Part shown: in pieces, positions 38,185 to 46,872 of the stretch
Numbering within the stretch: the first letter of the stretch is position 1
Layout of the letters: each line of letters begins with the position of its first letter
NCBI RefSeq assembly: GCF_001422735.1
Contig: NZ_LMLZ01000020.1
Span: 777,272 to 841,271 of the forward strand
DNA: 64,000 bases
DNA from: Acidovorax sp. Leaf78
Lineage (GTDB): Bacteria > Pseudomonadota > Gammaproteobacteria > Burkholderiales > Burkholderiaceae_C
Reading direction: 5' to 3'
Notes under the pieces: model-generated
Database searches by the model: none
Told to the model about the DNA's origin: nothing
Seen by the model: the letters and a program-made list of their open reading frames with translations, nothing else
Program-made: the position numbers and the translations under genes

Positions 38185-38751
38185 ATGAAAACTTCTGACC
38201 AGACCCCAGAGCCATTGCCACCCCGGGAGCGCATCCTGATGGCGGCCCATGCGCTCTTCTACGGAGAAGGCATCCGGGCCACCGGCGTGGACAAAATCAT
38301 CGAGCGGTCTTCGGTCAGCAAAGTCACGTTCTACCGGCAGTACGCCAGCAAAGACGACCTGATCAGGGCCTACCTTGACTACCGCCATGCCAAATGGATG
38401 GACTGGTTCCAAGGCAGTTTGGCGCACGCCACGGCTGCGGGTTCGTCAGCGGTGGGGGCACTCGTCACGACCCTTAAAAGTTGGTTCAGCCAGCCTGACT
38501 TCAGGGGTTGTGCATTTCTCAATGCAGCGGCGGAACTGGGGTCGTCCGATCCCGAAATCCTCGCCACGGTCCGTCGCCACAAGCAGGAGATGTCGTCCGT
38601 GCTGGACGACCTGTTCAGCCGCGATGCCGCGTCTTCGGGGCGTGCACTATCGCTGGTGATCGATGGCGCCATCGTTCATGCGCAGATGGGTCATGGCGTG
38701 GATGATGTGATGAAAGACTTCGAGGCCGTGGTCTCACGCCATGTGCGCTGA
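38185..38751 (+). CDS. TetR/AcrR family transcriptional regulator
   Basis: The 188-residue protein has an N-terminal TetR HTH (PRERILMAAHALFYGEGIRATGVDKIIERSSVSKVTFYRQYASKDDLIRAYLDYR) and a C-terminal ligand domain with GCAFLNAAAELGSSDPEI, typical of the YxaF/LmrA-like group. It is divergent from the DUF1348 gene and probably represses both through sites in the 82-bp intergenic gap. The inducer is unknown. Confidence 0.94.
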   Translation: MKTSDQTPEPLPPRERILMAAHALFYGEGIRATGVDKIIERSSVSKVTFYRQYASKDDLIRAYLDYRHAKWMDWFQGSLAHATAAGSSAVGALVTTLKSWFSQPDFRGCAFLNAAAELGSSDPEILATVRRHKQEMSSVLDDLFSRDAASSGRALSLVIDGAIVHAQMGHGVDDVMKDFEAVVSRHVR

Positions 38752-38831
38752 CTGAGGTGCTCTCAGCCTGGCGCCGCACCCAGGAGCCAGGACCTGCGGG
38801 GTCGCGGAGAGCGGCGCCTGATACCCCAGCC

Positions 38832-39959
38832 TCAAGCCGTCTGCTGGGTAGAGCGCGCAGCGCCCCGGTAGCGCGATAGCCAGTGGGCATACGGCGCGGG
38901 CAGCGTGGTCCATTCGGGCTTGGGCGCGCCCAGCACCTGGGCCAGGTGGTAGGTGTAGTGCGGGTTGGACAGGTGGGCGCGGCCGATCATCACCAGGTCC
39001 ATCTGCCCATCCGCCACCGAGCGCTCGGCGACCTGCGGATCATCGATGCCCCATGACGATGCCACGGGCAGGCCGGCTTCGCTGCGCACGCGCTGGGCCA
39101 CCGGGGCCAGGAAGGCCGGCGTGGCCCAGGGGATCTGCGTCTCTGCGATCACGAAATTGGCGCTCACGTTGACCATGTCCAGGCCGCGCTCGCGCATCTG
39201 GCGCACCAGCTCGATGGATTCGGCCACGGTTTCCTCGTCGCGGCCGTCGTATTCGATCACGCCGAAACGTGCCGTGAGCGGCAGGTGCGCGGGCCAGACC
39301 TTGCGCACCGCCTCCACCGTTTCCAGCAGAAAGCGTGCGCGGTTGTCGAAGCTGCCGCCGTACTGGTCGGTGCGCTGGTTGCTGTGGGCCGAGAAGAAGC
39401 TCTGCGCGAGGTAGCCGTGGGCAAAGTGCAGTTCCAGCCATTCGAAGCCCGCGGCCACCGCACGGCGGGCAGCGGCGACGAAATCGGCCTGCACGCGGGC
39501 GATGTCCTCCAGCGTCATAGCCTTGGGCACGCGGGGCAGGCCGCCGCCATAGGCAATGGCGGACGGGGCGATGGGCTGCCAGGCACGCGGGTCGTCCGCG
39601 GGAATGTGGTCGTCGCCTTCCCACGGGCGCTGGGCGCTGGCCTTGCGCCCGGCGTGGCCGATCTGGATGCCGGGCACGGCGCCGGCGGCCTTGATGTTGG
39701 CGGCGATGCGGGCCAGGCCTTCGACCTGCTGGTCGTTCCAGAGGCCCGTGCAGGCCGGTGTGATGCGGCCTTCGGGCGACACGCCGGTGGCCTCGACGAT
39801 CACGAGGCCTGCGCCGCCACGGGCAAGGCCGGCGTAGTGCGCCTGGTGCCATTCATTGGTCAGGCCGTCGGTGGCGCTGTACTGGCACATCGGCGGGACG
39901 GCGATGCGGTTGCGCAGGGTGACGCTTTGGAGCTGGAACGGGGTGAACAGGGCAGACAT
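38832..39959 (-). CDS. NADH:flavin oxidoreductase, old yellow enzyme family (YqjM-like)
   Basis: The 375-residue FMN TIM-barrel ene-reductase reads MSALFTPFQLQSVTLRNRIAVPPMCQYSATDG at the N-terminus. C25 corresponds to the redox-tuning cysteine of YqjM. Other motifs are IQIGHAGRKAS, LHFAHGYLAQSFFSAHSNQRTDQYGGSFDNRARFLLE and DLVMIGRAHLSNPH. It reduces activated alkenes with NAD(P)H. The ATG preceded by GAAAG is the family start; a long in-frame upstream extension is spurious. It is divergent from a LysR gene. Confidence 0.95.
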   Translation of the reverse strand: MSALFTPFQLQSVTLRNRIAVPPMCQYSATDGLTNEWHQAHYAGLARGGAGLVIVEATGVSPEGRITPACTGLWNDQQVEGLARIAANIKAAGAVPGIQIGHAGRKASAQRPWEGDDHIPADDPRAWQPIAPSAIAYGGGLPRVPKAMTLEDIARVQADFVAAARRAVAAGFEWLELHFAHGYLAQSFFSAHSNQRTDQYGGSFDNRARFLLETVEAVRKVWPAHLPLTARFGVIEYDGRDEETVAESIELVRQMRERGLDMVNVSANFVIAETQIPWATPAFLAPVAQRVRSEAGLPVASSWGIDDPQVAERSVADGQMDLVMIGRAHLSNPHYTYHLAQVLGAPKPEWTTLPAPYAHWLSRYRGAARSTQQTA

Positions 39960-40094
39960 GTAGCTTTCTTTCTTGTACGAGACTGAAAAATGGAGTGAAG
40001 CGGGGAGGGCCAAAGGACGCAGTGGCCACGCACGGTGAGGATGGTGGGTACGATCCAGCCATAAACCAAATCGATATTTCTTATTTTTGAAATC

Positions 40095-41036
40095 ATGAAA
40101 ATAGATATCAGATCCATGGACCTCAACCTGCTCAAGGCCCTGGACGCGTTGCTGGACGAGCGCAGCGTGACCCGCGCCGCCCAGCGCCTGTCCCTGACCC
40201 AGCCGGCAGTGAGCGGCATGCTGACCCGGCTGCGCGAGAGTTTTGACGACCCGCTGTTCGTGCGCACGCAGCGCGGCATCACGCCCACCTTGCGGGCGCA
40301 GGAGCTGGCCGCGCCCGTCAAGGAATTGCTGGGCGGGATCGAGTCCTTGCTGCAGCCCCGGGCGTTCGACCCGGCCACGGCGCAGATGACCGTGCACCTT
40401 GCTTCCACCGACTACGCGCTGCAGGTGGTGGTCGTGCCGTTCCTGGCCCGGCTGCGGCGGCATGCGCCCGGTGTGCGTGTGGCCGTGGTGCCCGCCCAGC
40501 ACTTGCCGGTGTACGAGCGGCTGGAGCGCGGCGACATCGACCTGGCCCTGATCAGCCCGGAGAACACGGCGCCCGACCTGTACGCCCGTCACCTGTTCGA
40601 CGAGTGCTATGTCTGCGTGATGCGCGAGGGGCACCCGGATGCCCAGGGTGGTGTGCTGTCGCTCGACCGTTTCTGTGCGCTGGACCATGCGCTCATCTCG
40701 TACACCGGCGGCAGCTTCTGCGGCGTGACGGACGAGGCGCTGGCACGCCTGGGCCGGTCACGCCGGGTGGCGCTGTCGATCACCAGCTTTCTGGTGCTGC
40801 CGCAGATTCTGCGCACCAGCGATTTGATCGCGGTCGTGCCGCAGCGGGTGGTGGCCGATGCGCCGGGGCTGGTCGTCATGGAGCCGCCGGTGGCCATACC
40901 GGGGTTCGTGAAAACTGCCGCCTGGCACGAACGCACCCACCGCTCCGCGGGGCATCGCTGGGTGCGCTCCGTGCTGTTCGACACCTGTGGTTGCGGGGAG
41001 CCGGAAGCTCCGTTGAAGCTCGCTCATTTTCAATAA
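40095..41036 (+). CDS. LysR family transcriptional regulator
   Basis: The 313-residue protein has a LysR HTH (MDLNLLKALDALLDERSVTRAAQRLSLTQPAVSGMLTRLRESFDDPLFVRTQRG) of the NodD/LeuO-like group and a C-terminal effector domain. The first ATG gives MKIDIRSMDLNLL; a second at codon 8 is equally plausible. It is divergent from the old yellow enzyme gene across an AT-rich gap of 135 bp and is followed by katG. It lacks the paired redox cysteines expected of OxyR, so peroxide sensing is not implied. Confidence 0.94.
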   Translation: MKIDIRSMDLNLLKALDALLDERSVTRAAQRLSLTQPAVSGMLTRLRESFDDPLFVRTQRGITPTLRAQELAAPVKELLGGIESLLQPRAFDPATAQMTVHLASTDYALQVVVVPFLARLRRHAPGVRVAVVPAQHLPVYERLERGDIDLALISPENTAPDLYARHLFDECYVCVMREGHPDAQGGVLSLDRFCALDHALISYTGGSFCGVTDEALARLGRSRRVALSITSFLVLPQILRTSDLIAVVPQRVVADAPGLVVMEPPVAIPGFVKTAAWHERTHRSAGHRWVRSVLFDTCGCGEPEAPLKLAHFQ

Positions 41037-41126
41037 AAACTATCGCCTTGATGAAGATGATTGCCTTTTCAATGGGGTGCACATTTTTTAGGATCGGAGC
41101 CGTTCATCAGCCATAACAAGGAGTGA

Positions 41127-43328
<2,202 letters not shown>

Positions 43329-43380
43329 TGATGCACAGTGCCGCTGAGTGAGCGGTAGCCTGCTGTTCACTCAACACAAA

Positions 43381-43416
43381 CCAACGCCGCGCAGCCCATG
43401 GCTTGCGCGGCGTTGG
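43381..43416 (+). terminator. Intrinsic terminator after katG
   Basis: CCAACGCCGCGCA and TGCGCGGCGTTGG form a perfect 13-bp stem around a 10-nt loop, followed by TGTTTGTG. It starts about 50 bp after the katG stop. Confidence 0.82.
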
Positions 43417-43487
43417 TGTTTGTGGGCATCGCTACCATTGATCGGTTGCCGAACCGACCATTCCGAAACCATGAAGGAGAAGACCGC

Positions 43488-43880
43488 ATGACACAGCCCC
43501 CCGCATCGAAGGACTACGAACAAGGCCTGGCCACCCGCCGTGAGGTCATGGGCGACGACTACGTGGACCGCGCACTGGGCAATGCCACGGCGTTCACCCA
43601 GCCCATCCAGGAGTTCATCACGCGCAATGCGTGGGGCGATGTGTGGCAACGGCCCGGGCTGGACCGCCGCACGCGCAGCATGATCACCGTGGCCATGCTG
43701 ATCGCCATGGGCAAGCAGCACGAACTCAAGGCCCACGTGCGCGGCGCGCTCAACAACGGTGTGACCGCCGAGGAACTGCAGGAGTTGCTGCTGCACGCGA
43801 GCATCTATTGCGGCTTGCCCAGCGCCGTAGACGCATTCCGCACGGCTGCCGAAGTGGTTGACGGACCCATGAAGGGGTAA
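43488..43880 (+). CDS. 4-carboxymuconolactone decarboxylase-like protein (PcaC family)
   Basis: The 130-residue protein resembles PcaC over its length: DYEQGLATRREVMGDDYVDRALGNATAFTQPIQEFITRNAWGDVWQRPGLDRRTRSMITVAMLIAMG, ending LLHASIYCGLPSAVDAFRTAAEV. PcaC decarboxylates 4-carboxymuconolactone in the protocatechuate ortho pathway. AAGGAGA precedes the ATG by seven bases. Other pca genes are absent here, but a 3-oxoacid CoA-transferase pair lies 770 bp away, which could act on 3-oxoadipate. A general AhpD-like role is the alternative. Confidence 0.87.
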   Translation: MTQPPASKDYEQGLATRREVMGDDYVDRALGNATAFTQPIQEFITRNAWGDVWQRPGLDRRTRSMITVAMLIAMGKQHELKAHVRGALNNGVTAEELQELLLHASIYCGLPSAVDAFRTAAEVVDGPMKG

Positions 43881-43930
43881 CGGACAGGAGGTTCAAAACC
43901 GAGTCCTGCGATCTGCACGCGGCCTTTGCC

Positions 43931-44028
43931 ACTGGCGCGATCCACGCCAGTGCACCCGTGGAACTGGCTTTGCCGGGCCACCGGGTGCGTCTCCCTTGGA
44001 GGAAGACGCGAAGCGGCTCAGGGGGGCT
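43931..44028 (-). repeat. Dispersed 3'-end repeat, copy 3 (terminator-like)
   Basis: Read on the minus strand, the copy begins two bases after the PAS-LuxR stop with AGCCCCCCTGAGCCGC. It has a degenerate hairpin (TCTCCCTTGGAGGA at 43990-44003) and the CACCCGGTGGCCCGGC block. It aligns with the copies near 22.7 and 29.5 kb and extends further into an inverted CACTGGCG/CGCCAGTG pair. Confidence 0.75.
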
Positions 44029-44030
44029 TG

Positions 44031-44576
44031 TCAACTCCCAGCGAGGAGTTTCTGCACGAGATCGGCGGCGGTGGATGCGTTGTACTTGCGCATGAGCCGC
44101 GCCCGGTAGATCTCCACCGTGCGGTGGCTGATCTCCAGCGCCTTGCCGATCTCCTTGGACGTGAGCCCTTCGAGCAACCGGGCCGCCACCTCGCGCTCGC
44201 GGCCGGTCAGCTCGGCCTTCACCGGGCGTTGGGCCGACAGGTCTTCGAAGCTCCAGATGCCCGAGGCATGCGGGTCGGCGCGGTTCAAGGCGCGGCCCGA
44301 CACATGGCACCAGAAGACCTCTCCGTTGGCGCGCTTCATGATGCGGTTGTCGGCGTAGTGGCCTTTGGCGTTCAGGATGGGCTCCATGTGCGCGCCCAGG
44401 CGTTCGTACTCGTCGGCGCTGGGGTACAGGACCTGGAAGGACTGGCCGATCAGCACCTCGCGCGAGGCGCCGAACATCTCGCACACATGCCGATTGCAGT
44501 CCACCATGGTGCGGTTGCGCGAGAGCACCAGGCCTACGGGGGCCATGTCGAAAGCCAGCCGGTAATCAACGTCCAT
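44031..44576 (-). CDS. PAS domain-containing LuxR-type transcriptional regulator
   Basis: The 181-residue protein joins an N-terminal PAS sensor (about 1-115, FDMAPVGLVLSRNRTMVDCNRHVCEMFGASREVLIGQSF and NRIMKRANGEVFWCHVSGRALN) to a LuxR HTH (LTGREREVAARLLEGLTSKEIGKALEISHRTVEIYRARLMRKYNASTAADLVQ). There is no receiver domain, so activation is probably by a PAS ligand or partner. It is divergent from the CoA-transferase genes and likely controls them through a palindrome between the two starts. Confidence 0.93.
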   Translation of the reverse strand: MDVDYRLAFDMAPVGLVLSRNRTMVDCNRHVCEMFGASREVLIGQSFQVLYPSADEYERLGAHMEPILNAKGHYADNRIMKRANGEVFWCHVSGRALNRADPHASGIWSFEDLSAQRPVKAELTGREREVAARLLEGLTSKEIGKALEISHRTVEIYRARLMRKYNASTAADLVQKLLAGS

Positions 44577-44596
44577 GGTACAAGTCTTTACGAGAA

Positions 44597-44618
44597 ACTA
44601 CTTATGCAGATACGTAGT
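44597..44618. promoter_or_regulatory. Palindrome between the PAS-LuxR and scoA-type genes
   Basis: A 22-bp imperfect palindrome has outer arms ACTAC/GTAGT and inner TAT/ATA blocks. An overlapping GATAC-GTA-GTATC repeat occupies 44609-44621. It lies 20 bp before the regulator start and 34 bp before scoA. It is the best candidate operator for the adjacent regulator. Confidence 0.55.
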
Positions 44619-44652
44619 ATCGTAGCGCATCCCAATTCATAAGGAGATCGTG

Positions 44653-45390
44653 GTGAACAAGATATTCCCCTCGGCTGCCGAAGCCCTCAAAGGCGTGGTG
44701 GCAGATGGCCAACTGATGGCTGTCGGTGGCTTCGGGCTGTGCGGTATTCCGGAGGCCCTGATCGATGCGCTGCGCGATTCTGGCGCCAAGGATCTCACCG
44801 TGATCTCCAACAATGCCGGTGTCGACGGCTTCGGCCTGGGCAAGCTGCTCGAGACGCGCCAGATCAAGAAGATGATCTCGTCGTACGTGGGTGAGAACAA
44901 GGAGTTCGAGCGCCAATACCTGGCGGGCGAGCTGGAACTGGAATTCACGCCCCAGGGCACGCTGGCCGAAAAGCTGCGGGCTGGCGGCGCGGGCATTCCG
45001 GCCTTCTTCACCAAAACGGGTGTGGGCACCATCGTGGCCGATGGCAAGGAACTGCGCGAGTTCGACGGCGAAACCTATGTGATGGAGCGCGCCCTGGTGC
45101 CCGAGGTCTCGCTGGTCAAGGCCGATGTGGCCGACAAGTCGGGCAACCTGCGCTTCAACCTGACTGCGCGCAACTTCAACCCCGCAGCCGCCACCGCTGG
45201 CAAGGTCTGCATCGTCGAGGTGGAAAAAATTGTGGAAGTGGGCGAGCTGGCCCCGGACGACATCCACCTGCCGGGCATCTACGTGCACCGCATCGTGCTC
45301 AATGCCAATCCCGAAAAGCGCATCGAAAAACGCACCATCACCGAAGCGCCGCGCGACCCCGCGGCCCAGACAGAGAAAGCAGGAGCCTGA
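44653..45390 (+). CDS. scoA: 3-oxoacid CoA-transferase subunit A
   Basis: The 245-residue alpha subunit transfers CoA from succinyl-CoA to a 3-oxo acid such as acetoacetate. Family motifs include [94 protein letters not shown]. Of two adjacent GTG codons the second is chosen because AAGGAG sits six bases upstream. It is followed two bases later by the B subunit. PcaI-type specificity for 3-oxoadipate is possible. Confidence 0.94.
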   Translation: MNKIFPSAAEALKGVVADGQLMAVGGFGLCGIPEALIDALRDSGAKDLTVISNNAGVDGFGLGKLLETRQIKKMISSYVGENKEFERQYLAGELELEFTPQGTLAEKLRAGGAGIPAFFTKTGVGTIVADGKELREFDGETYVMERALVPEVSLVKADVADKSGNLRFNLTARNFNPAAATAGKVCIVEVEKIVEVGELAPDDIHLPGIYVHRIVLNANPEKRIEKRTITEAPRDPAAQTEKAGA

Positions 45391-45392
45391 CC

Positions 45393-46031
45393 ATGCCGTG
45401 GACCCAAGACCAGATGGCCGCCCGTGCGGCGCAAGAACTCGAAGACGGCTTCTACGTGAACCTGGGTATCGGCATCCCCACGCTGGTGGCCAACTTCACG
45501 GGCGACAAGGAGGTGTGGCTGCAGTCTGAAAACGGCATGCTGGGCATCGGCCCCTTTCCGACCGACGACAAGGTGGACCCGGACCTCATCAACGCCGGCA
45601 AGCAGACGGTGACGACCATCAAGGGCTCGTCCATCTTCGGTAGCGACCAGTCGTTCGCCATGATCCGCGGCGGCAAGATCAACCTGTCCATCCTGGGCGC
45701 GATGCAGGTCAGCGAAAAGGGCGACCTGGCCAACTGGATGATCCCCGGCAAGATGGTCAAGGGCATGGGCGGCGCGATGGACCTGGTGGCCGGCGTCAAG
45801 CGCGTGATCGTGCTCATGGAGCATGTGGCCAAGAAGAAGGACGGCACCGAAGACCTGAAAATTCTGCCCGCCTGCACACTGCCCTTGACGGGCGTGGGCG
45901 TGGTGGACCGCATCATCACGGACCTGGCGGTGCTGGATGTCACGCCCGAGGGGCTCAAGGTGGTGGAACTGGCACCCGGCGTTGCGTTCGACGCGCTGCA
46001 GGCCAAGACGGGTGTGAAGTTGATCGCTTGA
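45393..46031 (+). CDS. scoB: 3-oxoacid CoA-transferase subunit B
   Basis: The 212-residue beta subunit carries the catalytic glutamate in [14 protein letters not shown] and the family segments [15 protein letters not shown] and [43 protein letters not shown]. It forms the active enzyme with the A subunit in ketone-body or 3-oxoadipate metabolism. The last codons (LIA-stop) coincide with the first unit of an 8-bp tandem repeat. A terminator follows about 70 bp later. Confidence 0.95.
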   Translation: MPWTQDQMAARAAQELEDGFYVNLGIGIPTLVANFTGDKEVWLQSENGMLGIGPFPTDDKVDPDLINAGKQTVTTIKGSSIFGSDQSFAMIRGGKINLSILGAMQVSEKGDLANWMIPGKMVKGMGGAMDLVAGVKRVIVLMEHVAKKKDGTEDLKILPACTLPLTGVGVVDRIITDLAVLDVTPEGLKVVELAPGVAFDALQAKTGVKLIA

Positions 46032-46068
46032 TCTCTTGACCATGTGATCGTTTGATCGTGTGATCCCA
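46021..46068 (+). repeat. Degenerate octanucleotide tandem repeat overlapping the scoB stop
   Basis: Six consecutive 8-bp units each begin TGATC or TGACC: TGATCGCT, TGATCTCT, TGACCATG, TGATCGTT, TGATCGTG, TGATCCCA. The first unit contains the last codons of scoB. Five GATC sites result. The periodicity is directly visible; any function is unknown. Confidence 0.7.
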
Positions 46069-46100
46069 GCGAGCGGGCCATGTCCCGCAGTGCTGTATGC

Positions 46101-46132
46101 AAGGCCGGGCACCCGTGGGTGCGCCGGCCTTT
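46101..46132 (+). terminator. Intrinsic terminator after scoAB
   Basis: AAGGCCGGGCACCC pairs with GGGTGCGCCGGCCTT (one bulged C), followed by TGTTGTGTC. It stands alone between scoB and the sigma-factor operon. Confidence 0.8.
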
Positions 46133-46227
46133 GTTGTGTCTGGGGAAAAGGTTCGTGGGCCAGTCATCGCCTGCGCGCCCTTTGTGTCAAAACGTAGGAA
46201 CACGGCGGGCACTGCACGTTCGCCCCT

Positions 46228-46872
46228 ATGATCGCGCCGAACCAATCCGGGCGCCCCATGTCATCGCTTGCCTTGTCCCCACCCTCCCTGTCCCAGCCCC
46301 CCATCACGCAGCTGCTCAATGCCTGGTCTGAAGGCAAGGACCAGGCGCTGGAGCGGCTGATACCGCTGGTCTATGGCGATCTCCAACGCATCGCCCAGTT
46401 CCATATGCGGGGCGAGCGTGACGACCATGTGCTGCAGCGGACAGCGCTGGTCCACGAGGCCTTCATGCGCCTGGGCGAGCAGCGCGGCAACGTGTGGGCC
46501 TCGCGCAGCCAGTTCTTCGGCTGGATGTCCACGCTGATGCGCCGCATCCTGGTGGACCACGCCAGAAACCGCGATGCCGTCAAACGCGGCCGCGGCGCCA
46601 CCGACAAGAGCCTGGATGCCTTGAAGGAGGACGCGCCCGAGGACATGCTGGCGTGCGCATCCAGCGAGCAGTGGCAAAGCCTGCTGCACCTCGACCAGGC
46701 CCTGGCACGCCTGGAGCAGCTCGATGCGCGGCAGGGCAGGGTGGTCGAACTGCGGTTCTTCGGGGGGCTGTCGGTAGAGCAGACCGCCGAAGCGCTGAAG
46801 GTGTCCGAGGCCACCGTCAAGCGGGAATGGGCCACAGCCCGCGCCTGGCTGCTGCGCGAACTGAACCCGTGA
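46228..46872 (+). CDS. ECF sigma factor (TIGR02999-like, kinase-linked)
   Basis: The 214-residue sigma factor has region 2 (DLQRIAQFHMRGERDDHVLQRTALVHEAFMRLGEQ, about 50-85, and FFGWMSTLMRRILVDHARNR) and region 4 (LDARQGRVVELRFFGGLSVEQTAEALKVSEATVKREWATARAWLLREL). The QRTALVHEAF stretch replaces the acidic DAEDLVQE-type motif of ordinary ECFs, as in factors activated by phosphorylation. T72 occupies the position of interest. An ATG at codon 11 is an alternative start. The next gene, overlapping by 4 bp, is a Ser/Thr kinase. No anti-sigma gene is present. Confidence 0.93.
   Translation: MIAPNQSGRPMSSLALSPPSLSQPPITQLLNAWSEGKDQALERLIPLVYGDLQRIAQFHMRGERDDHVLQRTALVHEAFMRLGEQRGNVWASRSQFFGWMSTLMRRILVDHARNRDAVKRGRGATDKSLDALKEDAPEDMLACASSEQWQSLLHLDQALARLEQLDARQGRVVELRFFGGLSVEQTAEALKVSEATVKREWATARAWLLRELNP

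Noticed and set aside
41036..41090. Possible OxyR site upstream of katG
   Set aside because: Only one CTAT element and a weak ATGA fit the spacing of the OxyR pattern; the other half-sites do not match, and the adjacent LysR protein is not OxyR-like.
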